Below, in pieces: positions 24,890 to 33,703 of a DNA stretch of 64,000 nucleotides. A program made the position numbers and the translations under genes. Positions within the stretch are counted from its first letter, which is position 1. The number at the start of each line of letters is the position of its first letter. The stretch is from CAZUAQ01 sp964618455 (GTDB lineage: Bacteria > Planctomycetota > Phycisphaerae > UBA1845 > PWPN01), in the NCBI GenBank assembly GCA_964618455.1, contig CAZUAQ010000001.1:124001-188000 (forward strand), in the 5' to 3' direction. The notes below the pieces were generated by a model. It was not told the DNA's origin, made no database searches, and was given only the letters and a program-made list of their open reading frames with translations.

Positions 24890-26183
24890 AACACCGGTGG
24901 AACTGTCCGGTCGCGGGTTGTTCACCGGGGAAGAAGGGCAGCTCCGTTTCCGCCCGGGCGATCCGGATACGGGGATCATCTTCGTCCGGAGGGATCAGGA
25001 TCCTCCGGTGCGCATTCCCGCGCGCGTCGAGAACGTGGCCAAGCGGTTGCGTCGCACCTCCATTCGCAACGGCACCGTCGAGATCGAGACGATCGAGCAC
25101 TGCATGTCGGCGCTGGCGGGTCTGGGAATCGACAACGCCGAAGTCGAACTCAACGCCAACGAAGTGCCCGCCATGGACGGCAGTTCCCTGGACTTCGTCG
25201 AGCAGATACAGAAAGCGGGCATCGTCCAGCAGGCCAAGCCGCGCGAGGTGTTTCGCATTCCGGAAATGGTGCGTGTCTCGGAAGGAGACAGCTACATCCT
25301 CGCCACGCCGGGCATCGACGGCGAGGACGTACTCGAGTTACTGTACGACCTGAATTACTCGGGCACCCCCTCGATCGGTCAGCAGATACTCAAGCTCCGC
25401 CTGACGCCGGACAGCTTCGAGTCGCAGATCGCCCGTGCCCGAACGTTCGTGCTCAAGGCCGAGGCCGAGCAGTTCAAGGCGGCGGGGCTGGGGCGGCACC
25501 TGTCGTACAGCGACATCCTGGTCTTCGATCACGACGGCCCGATCGAGAACGAACTGCGCTACGCGGACGAATGCGTTCGCCACAAGATCCTCGATCTCAT
25601 TGGCGATCTCTTCCTGTTCGGGCGCTTTCTCTCGGGCCAGGTCTTCGCCCGCCAGTCGGGCCATGCGCTGAACCACGAGATGGTACGCAAGCTTCGCGAG
25701 CTCGAGCAGGCTTCGGAACTGAAGGACCGGCTCGGCGCGCAGCCGGCGTTTGATACGCGGCAGATTCAGCGTATCCTTCCGCACCGCTTTCCGTTTCTCA
25801 TGGTCGATCGCGTGATCAGGCTCGAGCCGGGCCGCCACGCGACGGGCATCAAGAATGTGACGGTCAACGAGGAGTTCTTCAGCGGTCACTATCCGGGCCA
25901 GCCGATCATGCCGGGCGTGCTGATCATCGAAGCCATGGCCCAGCTCGGCGGTTTGCTGCTCTCGCGCGAGTTGGAGCACACGGGGAAGGTGGCGGTGCTG
26001 CTCAGTCTGGACAAGGTCAAGTTCCGCCAGCCGGTGACGCCCGGTGACCAACTCGTGCTCGAAGCGGACGCGCGTCGCGTCAAGTCGCGGACCGGACACG
26101 TCAGTTGCCGCGCCTCGGTGGGTGGGGCGGTCGTGGCCGAGGCGGACATCAAGTTCATGATGGTGGATGCCGATCCGCTGTGA
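24858..26183 (+). CDS. lpxC-fabZ: Bifunctional LpxC deacetylase / FabZ dehydratase fusion
   Basis: 441 residues with a TTG start (24858; a second TTG at 24867 is possible), because no ATG precedes the conserved QTIETPVELSGRGLFTG opening. The LpxC domain (about 6-285) has the Zn ligands His81 (EHCMSAL), His242 and Asp246 (HKILDLIGD), and the catalytic His269 (SGHALNH). The FabZ hot-dog domain (about 298-441) has LPHRFPFLMVDR, catalytic His344 (GHYPGQP) and Glu358 (VLIIEAMAQ). It thus joins the committed lipid A deacetylation with 3-hydroxyacyl-ACP dehydration, two reactions drawing on the same ACP pool. This fusion is known in Bacteroidetes and others. It overlaps lpxD and precedes lpxA. Confidence 0.95.
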   Translation: MSDLRPQQTIETPVELSGRGLFTGEEGQLRFRPGDPDTGIIFVRRDQDPPVRIPARVENVAKRLRRTSIRNGTVEIETIEHCMSALAGLGIDNAEVELNANEVPAMDGSSLDFVEQIQKAGIVQQAKPREVFRIPEMVRVSEGDSYILATPGIDGEDVLELLYDLNYSGTPSIGQQILKLRLTPDSFESQIARARTFVLKAEAEQFKAAGLGRHLSYSDILVFDHDGPIENELRYADECVRHKILDLIGDLFLFGRFLSGQVFARQSGHALNHEMVRKLRELEQASELKDRLGAQPAFDTRQIQRILPHRFPFLMVDRVIRLEPGRHATGIKNVTVNEEFFSGHYPGQPIMPGVLIIEAMAQLGGLLLSRELEHTGKVAVLLSLDKVKFRQPVTPGDQLVLEADARRVKSRTGHVSCRASVGGAVVAEADIKFMMVDADPL

Positions 26184-26244
26184 TCGAACGCGGGATCGCG
26201 GCCGCGCCTGTCGCGCGGATGAGGACGGAAGACGAAAGCATAAG

Positions 26245-27111
26245 ATGATTCACGAGTCAGCAACGATTGAACCCGGAGCCCGCCTGGGCGAAAACATCAG
26301 CATCGGACCGTACAGCTACGTCGGTCCGAACGTGGTGCTGGGTGACGGATGCATCCTTCACAACAACGTGACGATCACGGGGCAGACGACCTGTGGCCGG
26401 GAAAACGTGTTCTACCCGCAGACGGTGATCGGCGCCGCGCCCCAGGATCTGAAGTTCAAGGGAGGCGACACGCGCCTGGAGATGGGCGACGACAACATCT
26501 TTCGCGAGAATGTCACCGTTCACGCCGGGACCGAGGTCGCCGGCGGCCTGACGAAGATCGGCTCGCACAACCGGTTTCTCGTCGGCGTTCATATTGCACA
26601 CGATTGCCAGGTGGGGGATGGATGTATCCTGTCGAACTACGTCCAGTTGGCGGGGCATGTCTGTCTCGAAGACCGCGTGACCATGGGCGGACTGATCGGC
26701 ATTCATCACTTCACGACAATCGGGACTCTGGCCTACATCGGGGGGCTGACGCGCATCGTCAGTGACGTGCCGCCCTTCATGATCGTGGAGGGCAATCCGT
26801 CCAGCATTCGCGGTTTCAACGAGACCGGCATGAAGCGCTGGGGCTATGCCGACGGGCAGGTCCAGGCCGTTCGTCAGGCTTATCGCATTCTGTTCAGTCG
26901 CCGGGCCGAGCGCACCGGCCGCCCGGTGAGTGAGCGTCTCGCCGAGCTCGAACAATCCGTCGAGATGACCGACGAGGTCCGCCGGATCTGCGATTGTATT
27001 CTTCGGAGCGTGCGTGACGGCGTGTACGGACGTTACCTCGAACATGCCCGCCGCGATTCGGAAAAGGATCGCGACGGCTATTACCGCAACGCGGGCGGGG
27101 GGAGTTCATGA
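26245..27111 (+). CDS. lpxA: UDP-N-acetylglucosamine O-acyltransferase
   Basis: 288 residues from MIHESATIEP (26245); upstream in-frame sequence is not LpxA-like. It is a left-handed beta-helix with hexapeptide repeats, the catalytic His in HIAHDCQVG, and the GLIGIHHFTTIG turn and NPSSIRGFN segment typical of LpxA, then a C-terminal helical domain. It catalyses the first step of lipid A synthesis. The C-terminus is about 25 residues longer than the E. coli enzyme and rich in charged residues. Its stop overlaps the next ATG (ATGA at 27108), linking it to a GnnA-like oxidoreductase that may change its natural substrate. Confidence 0.92.
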   Translation: MIHESATIEPGARLGENISIGPYSYVGPNVVLGDGCILHNNVTITGQTTCGRENVFYPQTVIGAAPQDLKFKGGDTRLEMGDDNIFRENVTVHAGTEVAGGLTKIGSHNRFLVGVHIAHDCQVGDGCILSNYVQLAGHVCLEDRVTMGGLIGIHHFTTIGTLAYIGGLTRIVSDVPPFMIVEGNPSSIRGFNETGMKRWGYADGQVQAVRQAYRILFSRRAERTGRPVSERLAELEQSVEMTDEVRRICDCILRSVRDGVYGRYLEHARRDSEKDRDGYYRNAGGGSS

Positions 27112-28121
27112 GCGATCCGATTCCGGTCGCGGTCATCGGCACCGGGCACATGGGCCGGCATCACGTGCGGGTCTATCACGAACTGCCGGAGGCCCGGCTT
27201 GTGGGCGTCGTGGACCTCGACGAAGCGCGTGCCCGCGAGATCGCCGAACCCTTCGGCGCCCCGGTACACACTTCGCTTGACGCTGTGATCGACCAGGTCC
27301 GCGCGGTGAGTGTGGCGGTGCCGACCGTGGCGCATGTCGAAGTCGCCATGCCCTTCCTCGAAAGAGGTCTGGCGGTGCTCATCGAGAAACCCCTCGCCAC
27401 CGACAGCGCCGCCGCCCGGGAACTGCTCGAAGCCGCCGATCGCCATAATGCCCTGATCCAGGTGGGCCATACCGAACGCTTCAACCCGGTCGTTCGCGCG
27501 ATGCACCGCATGGATGTTGAGCCGCGCTTCATCGAGACGCACCGGATCAGCCCGTTCACCTTCCGAAGTGCCGACATCAGTGTGGTGATGGACATGATGA
27601 TCCACGACATCGACATCGTCCTGTCGCTCGCGCGCAGCCGGCCCGCGCAGATCGAGGCCGTCGGGGTCAGCGTCCTTTCGGAACAGGAAGACGTCGCCAA
27701 TGCCTGGGTCACCTTCGACAGCGGCTGCGTCGTCAATCTGACGACGTCGCGGCTGGCGCTGAAGACCGAGCGCAAAATCCGCGTGTTCAGTGACCAGGCG
27801 TACCTCTCCCTCGACTACCAGAAGAAGAACGGTATCGCGGTCAAAAAGGACGCCAACCTCGACCTGCTCAAGTTCGCCCGCGAGAGGAATGCCGAGGATC
27901 TCTCACAACTCGCGGGCACGGACTTCAGCTCGATGGTGAAGGTCGAACCGCTGCAGATCGACGATGTCGAACCGCTTCGCGCGGAACTGCAGTCGTTCTT
28001 GTCGTCGGTGCGAACCGGCGAGCCTCCGGAGGTCAGCGCCGCCGACGGGCTGGCGGCGTTGGAACTGGCCGAGGGCATCGTCGCCGCCTGCCGCAAGCAC
28101 GGCTGGAAGGTCGAGCAGTAG
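27108..28121 (+). CDS. Gfo/Idh/MocA oxidoreductase, possible UDP-GlcNAc 3-dehydrogenase (GnnA-like)
   Basis: 337 residues. Rossmann motif VIGTGHMGRHH at the N-terminus; EKPLATD at about 95 with the conserved Lys; and VGHTERFNP near 125, a phrase I associate with GnnA-type enzymes. The gene overlaps lpxA by 4 nt. In Acidithiobacillus and Leptospira, GnnA oxidises C3 of UDP-GlcNAc and GnnB aminates it, giving a diamino sugar that LpxA N-acylates. A role in lipid A sugar modification is therefore plausible. No GnnB-like aminotransferase is in the window, so the specific assignment is inference; membership of the oxidoreductase family is secure. Confidence 0.75.
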   Translation: MSDPIPVAVIGTGHMGRHHVRVYHELPEARLVGVVDLDEARAREIAEPFGAPVHTSLDAVIDQVRAVSVAVPTVAHVEVAMPFLERGLAVLIEKPLATDSAAARELLEAADRHNALIQVGHTERFNPVVRAMHRMDVEPRFIETHRISPFTFRSADISVVMDMMIHDIDIVLSLARSRPAQIEAVGVSVLSEQEDVANAWVTFDSGCVVNLTTSRLALKTERKIRVFSDQAYLSLDYQKKNGIAVKKDANLDLLKFARERNAEDLSQLAGTDFSSMVKVEPLQIDDVEPLRAELQSFLSSVRTGEPPEVSAADGLAALELAEGIVAACRKHGWKVEQ

Positions 28122-28172
28122 TTCGGGCCTCACTGGTCAACGACTCGCGTCCCTGCAACAATAGCATCCATC

Positions 28173-29081
28173 ATGAACACCGAACCCCACTTCACGATCG
28201 GGATGGTGCAGCATGCCTGCAGCCCTGATCGCAATGCCAACGAGTCCGCCGCGATGCAGGGCATCCGCCAGGCAAATGAGCGCGGCGCGCAGATCATCTG
28301 CCTGCAGGAACTCTTCAATGGTGAGTATTTCTGCAAGGTCGAGGAAGCCGACCGTTTCGATCTCGCCCAGTCCATCCCCGGGCCGACGGTCGAGGCCTTC
28401 AGCGAGCTAGCCCGCGAACTGGAAGTCGTGCTCGTACTTCCGATTTTCGAGCGCCGTGCAGCGGGGGTGTATCACAATTCTGCCGCCGTGGTCGATGCCG
28501 ACGGCACGCTCCTCGGCACCTACCGTAAGATGCACATCCCCGACGACCCGATGTATTACGAGAAGTACTACTTCGCTCCAGGGGATACCGCGGGCGAGAC
28601 GAAGGGGTTCCGCGTGTTCGAAACGCGCTACGCGGATATCGGTGTGCTGATCTGCTGGGACCAGTGGTATCCCGAGGCCGCGCGAATCACGAGCCTGCTC
28701 GGTGCGGAAGTGCTCTTCTACCCCACCGCCATCGGCTGGCATCCGGCGGAGAAAGCCCAGTTCGGTGAGGCCCAGGCCGACGCCTGGCGCACCATGCAGC
28801 GCAGCCATGCCATCGCCAATGGTGTCTACGTTGCTTCGCCCAATCGCATCGGGCACGAGCCCGAGCCGGGCACCGACGGCATCGAGTTCTTCGGGCGATC
28901 CTTCGTCAGCGATCCCTTCGGACGTGTCGTCGCCGAGGCCGGCGCGGATCCGAAGGTGCTCGTGCATACCTGCGACCGCCGCCTGATGGAGGATGTCCGA
29001 CGCAACTGGCCGTTCCTGCGCGATCGTCGGATCGATGCATACGGGCCGATTCTCAACCGCTGGCTGGGAGACCGCCGCTGA
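28173..29081 (+). CDS. aguB: N-carbamoylputrescine amidase
   Basis: 302 residues. Nitrilase-superfamily catalytic triad: Glu46 (LQELFNGEYFC), Lys119 (YRKMHIPDDP) and Cys161 (LICWDQWYPEAAR). The whole length and the segments YYEKYYFAPGD and PNRIGHE match plant/bacterial N-carbamoylputrescine amidase closely. It hydrolyses N-carbamoylputrescine to putrescine, CO2 and ammonia in the cytoplasm. It lies 17 nt ahead of the agmatine deiminase that makes its substrate, so the two form a two-gene operon. Confidence 0.93.
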   Translation: MNTEPHFTIGMVQHACSPDRNANESAAMQGIRQANERGAQIICLQELFNGEYFCKVEEADRFDLAQSIPGPTVEAFSELARELEVVLVLPIFERRAAGVYHNSAAVVDADGTLLGTYRKMHIPDDPMYYEKYYFAPGDTAGETKGFRVFETRYADIGVLICWDQWYPEAARITSLLGAEVLFYPTAIGWHPAEKAQFGEAQADAWRTMQRSHAIANGVYVASPNRIGHEPEPGTDGIEFFGRSFVSDPFGRVVAEAGADPKVLVHTCDRRLMEDVRRNWPFLRDRRIDAYGPILNRWLGDRR

Positions 29082-29098
29082 CCCCGGCGGAGCCGCAC

Positions 29099-30160
29099 AT
29101 GCCGTCTGATACCTCAACGAAGTACCGCATGCCCGCCGAATGGGAGCCGCACGAGGCGACCTGGATCGCCTGGCCCCATCACGAGCCCGACTGGCCCGGC
29201 AAGCTCGAACCGATCCACTGGGTCTATGCCGAGATCGTCCGCGTGCTGGCCGAGGGCGAACGGGTCGAGATTCTCTGCCACGATGACGCCACGCGCGAAC
29301 GTACTGTCGATTGCCTGAACAAGGTGGGCGTCACCGCATCCGGCTATCGTCTGCACGACGTGCCGAACGATCGAAGCTGGCTGCGCGACTCTGCGCCGAC
29401 CTTCGTGCGGGACGACTCGGGAGAACGCGCCCTGATGGCGTGGCGGTTCAATGCCTGGGCGAAGTACGACAACTACCAGCGCGACAAAGACGTGCCCGAG
29501 GCGATCGCGAAAGTGACCGGCCTGCCGAGGATCGACGCCACACGTCCGGACACCGGCGAGCCCTTCGTCCTGGAAGGCGGCGCCATCGATACCGACGGGC
29601 AGGGCACGCTCCTGGTGACCGAGGAATGCCTGCTGAGCGAAGAAGTCCAAGTGAGAAACCCAGGGCTGGATCGCGCCGGATATGAAGCGGCATTCGCGCA
29701 CGACCTGGGCATCACCAAGACCCTCTGGCTCGGCCGGGGCTGCGCCGGGGACGACACGCACGGCCATGTGGATGACATCGCCCGCTTCGTGCAGCCCGGC
29801 GTGGTGGCGCTGGCGTACGAAGAGGATCCGGCGGACGCGAACCACGAAGCGAGCAAAGACAACCTGCGCCGACTGCAACAGGCCACCGATGCTAACGGTC
29901 ACCCGCTTCGTGTGGTGAAGCTCCCGATGCCGCGCCCGGTGATCTTCGAAGGCGAGCGGCTGCCCGCCAGTTATGCGAATTTCTATATCTCCAACCACGC
30001 CGTGCTTGTTCCCACGTTCAATGACCCCATGGACCGCTTGGCCCTGAACACGCTGGCGGAGTGCTTTCCCGAGCGGCAGGTGGTCGGCATTCACGCCGTC
30101 GATCTCGTCTGGGGCATGGGTACGCTGCACTGCCTGACGCAGCAGCAACCCCGCGCCTGA
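29099..30160 (+). CDS. aguA: Agmatine deiminase
   Basis: 353 residues. Peptidyl-arginine-deiminase-like fold. Visible signatures are MPAEWEPHEATWIAWPH at the N-terminus, NDRSWLRDSAPTFV, VLEGGAIDTDG, GDDTHGHVDDIARF with the catalytic His/Asp, and the nucleophile Cys345 in GTLHCLTQQQP near the C-terminus. It converts agmatine to N-carbamoylputrescine plus ammonia, the step before AguB. No arginine decarboxylase is in the window; it would be needed elsewhere to supply agmatine. Confidence 0.94.
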   Translation: MPSDTSTKYRMPAEWEPHEATWIAWPHHEPDWPGKLEPIHWVYAEIVRVLAEGERVEILCHDDATRERTVDCLNKVGVTASGYRLHDVPNDRSWLRDSAPTFVRDDSGERALMAWRFNAWAKYDNYQRDKDVPEAIAKVTGLPRIDATRPDTGEPFVLEGGAIDTDGQGTLLVTEECLLSEEVQVRNPGLDRAGYEAAFAHDLGITKTLWLGRGCAGDDTHGHVDDIARFVQPGVVALAYEEDPADANHEASKDNLRRLQQATDANGHPLRVVKLPMPRPVIFEGERLPASYANFYISNHAVLVPTFNDPMDRLALNTLAECFPERQVVGIHAVDLVWGMGTLHCLTQQQPRA

Positions 30161-30222
30161 TGGAAGTTGCTTGCCATCAAACACGCCGCTCGAAGAACCC
30201 GCTGCACACTCTCGATGGACTC

Positions 30223-30231
30223 TGATATACT
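30223..30231 (+). promoter_or_regulatory. Extended -10 promoter element before the DUF2092-TlpA gene
   Basis: TGATATACT: a TATACT hexamer (30226-30231) preceded by TG with one intervening base, the extended -10 form, which can work with a weak -35. It lies about 70 nt before the start codon at 30301, in the only gap between aguA and this gene. Confidence 0.45.
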
Positions 30232-30300
30232 GCATCTGCCGCCGATGGGCGGTATAGCCGTTGGTGGGGACGACTCTAACAAGCGACCGAGGGAGGCAAC

Positions 30301-32601
30301 ATGTCCACGAAAGCATTTCAAAGCGTTGGGGTCATTGGAGTCCTGTTGTGCTTGGGCATGCCGCTTCATGCGCAGGACGGCGGGAATGAACCGAGCATTG
30401 ATCCCAAGGCCGACAAGTTGTTGCGGAGAATGAGCGAGTATCTGGCCAAGCAAAGCTCGTTTCATGTCAGTACGCACAGCACCATCAAGATCGAATCAGA
30501 CGCCGTCAAGCAATCGATTGAATCGATGTACGACGTGGTTGTCGTCCGGCCGAACCGCCTCGTGATGCGTCTCAAGAAGGGCGAGATGGGCGTCAACGTC
30601 GTTTGCGACGGCAAGAAGCTCTACGTTCACTCGCCTTCAATGAACAAGTACACGGTATACGATGCTCCCGCTGATCTGAATGCACTGGCCACGGAGTCCG
30701 AGGGCATGATGATGGCAGGTTGGGAATCGATGTTCCTTGCCTCGATGATCGCCGACGACCCCTACAAGCTGGCCATGGAAGGCGTCACGTCGGGCAAGTA
30801 CGTCGGCAAGGAAGAGGTCAACGGCGAGTCCTGCCATTACATGAAATACGAGCAGCAGTTCTTTGATTGGGACATCTGGATTCAGGACGGTGACAAGCCG
30901 TTGCCGATGCGTATTCGGCCCGACATCGCAAAACAGATGAACCTCATGGAGGGCAGGGATGACGCGGAAAAGATGACCCTCCGCTACGTCATCGATTTCA
31001 AGGAGTGGAGTACCGACGTCAGGCTCGAGGAGGGGTTGTTTGCATTTGATCCTCCAGAGGGTGCGGAAAAAGTCGACTCCTTTTTCGAGGGGTATGAGGA
31101 GGGTCCGCCGCCGCTGCTTGGTGAGGAGGCGCCCGACGTCGAGCTCGTTCTGCTGGATGACAGGAAGGTCAAACTGGCCGACCTCCGGGACAAGAAAATC
31201 GTCATGCTCGAATTCTGGGCGACATGGTGCGGCCCCTGCGTGGAAGCACTGCCGGTGATCAGCAGGATCGCAGACGAATATGCAGACAAGGGTGTGGTCT
31301 TCTACGCGGTCAACCAGGCGGAATCGGAGCGGCAAGTCGAACGTTTCCTCAAAAGCAAGGAGATTGAGACCGACGTGGCGATGGATCCGCGAGGGGACAT
31401 CGCCGGAGCGTTCGGCGTCAACGGCATCCCGCACACCGTCTTGATCGACAAGAAAGGTATCGTGCAATCCGTGCATGTCGGCTTCGGTGCCTACATGAAG
31501 AAGGAGATTGCAGAGGAACTCGATGCGCTGCTCGAAGGCAAGGATCTGGCCGCCGAGCAAATGGAAGCCTGGGAGGAGCAGATGCCCGCGCCGGCCGAGA
31601 CCGAAGGCGTCGAACTCGCCTGGAAAGTCAAGGGTACCTTTGGGGATGTGGCCACGTCTCCCAAAGTCAACGAGATCTACGCTGCCACGTATGATAAGTC
31701 CATCGATGTGATCGACCTGAAAGGTAATATACAACGCCGGATCAAGGTTCCCGCTGTAACAGCCCTGCTTCGTCTGGGAAACCTCATCGGCGATGACGAC
31801 CCGGAGTTCCTGCTTTGCAGACCCTGGGGCCGCTCGCTCACCGCCGTGGATCGCGAGGGCGGGAAACTGTGGGAATACCCCAAGGGCACAGGAATCGATG
31901 ACGTCTGGTGCGTCGATCTCAACAGCGATGGCATGGATGAGGTCGTAATCGGATACAACGGTCGTACCGGGTTACACGTCCTCGACAATCGCGGAATACC
32001 GCTCTGGACATATACGAAAATTGCTAACGTATGGCACGTGTGTAGTGGAGATCTCGACGGTGATGGCGGGAAGGAAGTGGTCACGACCTCCGCCAAAGGG
32101 CAGGTGCATCTCTTCGATAGCGAGGGTAAATCTCTTCGCGACCTGAAGGTGGATCTTTATGCCAACATGATCCGTCTGACGCCGACAAGAGAGGACACGC
32201 CCGTGCGGATTCTTGTGGGTGGCAGCGGTGATGACGGTGAGACGATAGCTGCCTTGGGTACTCAGGGCAGGCTCCTCTGGTCATTGCCGGGTGATGGCCA
32301 TACCGATTCGATGCATGTGAGCCGGACCGCACCGTGGGTTGCCGTGGGCTTCCGTGGTGGTCACGTTCGTGTGGCGGACTATAAGGAGGGGCGATGGATC
32401 GCCCACGTGGTCGTGGACGAGAATGCCCCCCGCGTGGCGATTTATGACGCCAGGAAGAATGAGCAGTCACTCCTGCTGATTGCCGCAAAGAGCGGACTCC
32501 TCGCCTATCACGTCAAGCCGATGGCGGAGACATCAGAAGAGAGTCCGGTGGAAACTCATACGGACGAAGCCGATGAACCGGAGAACCAGGACGATGAATA
32601 A
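30301..32601 (+). CDS. Exported DUF2092 - TlpA-like thioredoxin - beta-propeller fusion
   Basis: 766 residues. Signal peptide about 1-24 (cut near PLHA/QDG). Residues about 30-250 match DUF2092, a LolA-like periplasmic fold (DVVVVRPNRLVMRL). Residues about 273-410 are a TlpA/ResA-type thioredoxin with the redox pair Cys310-Cys313 (EFWATWCGPC) and a cis-Pro segment (NGIPHTVLID). From about 440 to 745 there is a propeller-like region with Ca-loop phrases (DLNSDGMDE, DLDGDGGKE) as in VCBS/FG-GAP repeats. It may be a periplasmic thiol:disulfide protein with an attached binding platform; its client is unknown. The end overlaps the next gene by 8 nt. Confidence 0.82.
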   Translation: MSTKAFQSVGVIGVLLCLGMPLHAQDGGNEPSIDPKADKLLRRMSEYLAKQSSFHVSTHSTIKIESDAVKQSIESMYDVVVVRPNRLVMRLKKGEMGVNVVCDGKKLYVHSPSMNKYTVYDAPADLNALATESEGMMMAGWESMFLASMIADDPYKLAMEGVTSGKYVGKEEVNGESCHYMKYEQQFFDWDIWIQDGDKPLPMRIRPDIAKQMNLMEGRDDAEKMTLRYVIDFKEWSTDVRLEEGLFAFDPPEGAEKVDSFFEGYEEGPPPLLGEEAPDVELVLLDDRKVKLADLRDKKIVMLEFWATWCGPCVEALPVISRIADEYADKGVVFYAVNQAESERQVERFLKSKEIETDVAMDPRGDIAGAFGVNGIPHTVLIDKKGIVQSVHVGFGAYMKKEIAEELDALLEGKDLAAEQMEAWEEQMPAPAETEGVELAWKVKGTFGDVATSPKVNEIYAATYDKSIDVIDLKGNIQRRIKVPAVTALLRLGNLIGDDDPEFLLCRPWGRSLTAVDREGGKLWEYPKGTGIDDVWCVDLNSDGMDEVVIGYNGRTGLHVLDNRGIPLWTYTKIANVWHVCSGDLDGDGGKEVVTTSAKGQVHLFDSEGKSLRDLKVDLYANMIRLTPTREDTPVRILVGGSGDDGETIAALGTQGRLLWSLPGDGHTDSMHVSRTAPWVAVGFRGGHVRVADYKEGRWIAHVVVDENAPRVAIYDARKNEQSLLLIAAKSGLLAYHVKPMAETSEESPVETHTDEADEPENQDDE

Positions 32602-33694
32602 CGCGGAAACTACCCAGGCGAGGCGTCGGTCGACGCATCGAGTGACATCCGTCCGCGCGATGGCGGTCCTACTCGCGCTCGGACTTGTGGGCTGTTCTTC
32701 GCCGCGTGAGCTGTCCATCGTCTTCGTGGACGTCAATGGCGGGGCGGCCAAGCTGATGGTCACGCCGCGCGGCGAGACGATCCTCGTCGATTGCGGCTCA
32801 CCCGGCGATCGCGATGCCGATCGCATCGCCGCCGCGCTGGACGACGCCACCGGCCGACGCCGTATCGATCACATGGTGAGCACACACTGGCACCTCGATC
32901 ACTACGGCGGGATTGAACCTCTGGCCGAGCGCGTGGAGATCCGCCGCTTCTACGATCGCGGCATCCCCGAGCAGACCCTCGACGATCCGAAGAACTTCCC
33001 CAGGCTCATGGCCGCCTACCGCCGCACGATCGACGGCAAGCCGCGCTCGATTCTTCGCGCCGGAGGCGACATCCCGCTCGCGCAGGTCGCCGACGGCCCG
33101 CCGATCGCGCTGCGATGTCTCATGGCCAGCGGCAAACCGCAAAAAAGTGTTCGCGATGAATACGCGGCGAAGGAAGTGGTGAACACGCACTGCGACGCCC
33201 ACGCCCCGAAGTCACCCGACACCGGCGAGAACGGTCAGAGCATCGTCCTGCTGCTGGAGTATGGCGCGTTCGAATTCCTGAATGCCGGGGACCTGACGTG
33301 GAACCTCGAGCGGGATTTCGTGTGCCCGACCAATCCCTTCGGCACCGTCGATCTGATGCAGGTGCCGCACCACGGCCTGTCCGCCAGCAGCAATCCGGTC
33401 TTCATCCATGCCGTGCGGCCGACGGTGGCGGTGTGCTGCAACGCCCCGCGCAAAGGTGCCGCCGTGGAGGTCTACCAGACGTTCCTGACCAGCCCCGGCT
33501 TCGTGGACTACTGGCAACTCCACCGCAACGCCAGACTGGAAGATGACGAGCAAACCCCGGAGCGATTCATCGCCAATGCCGCTAATCCCGAAGGCGGTAC
33601 GAATCTCATCGCAAGAGTCGATCGGCAAGCGACCGCATTTCATATCGCGATCGCAGGTGCTTCGGATGAAGTAAAGCGTTATCCGGTACGGTAG
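32594..33694 (+). CDS. Metallo-beta-lactamase-fold lipoprotein, ComEC-like hydrolase domain
   Basis: 366 residues from the ATG at 32594, which overlaps the stop of the preceding gene. The N-terminus ends in a lipobox (LGLVGC), so it is a predicted lipoprotein. The metal site THWHLDHYGG is the HxHxDH motif; downstream are the Asp in NAGDLTWN and the His pair in PHHGLSAS, an arrangement like the hydrolase domain of ComEC/Rec2. The ComEC membrane channel is absent. Possible roles are extracellular phosphodiester or phosphonate hydrolysis; the substrate is unknown. Coupling to the TlpA fusion suggests both act in the periplasm or at the surface. Confidence 0.8.
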   Translation: MNNAETTQARRRSTHRVTSVRAMAVLLALGLVGCSSPRELSIVFVDVNGGAAKLMVTPRGETILVDCGSPGDRDADRIAAALDDATGRRRIDHMVSTHWHLDHYGGIEPLAERVEIRRFYDRGIPEQTLDDPKNFPRLMAAYRRTIDGKPRSILRAGGDIPLAQVADGPPIALRCLMASGKPQKSVRDEYAAKEVVNTHCDAHAPKSPDTGENGQSIVLLLEYGAFEFLNAGDLTWNLERDFVCPTNPFGTVDLMQVPHHGLSASSNPVFIHAVRPTVAVCCNAPRKGAAVEVYQTFLTSPGFVDYWQLHRNARLEDDEQTPERFIANAANPEGGTNLIARVDRQATAFHIAIAGASDEVKRYPVR

Positions 33695-33703
33695 GCCTGC
33701 GGA

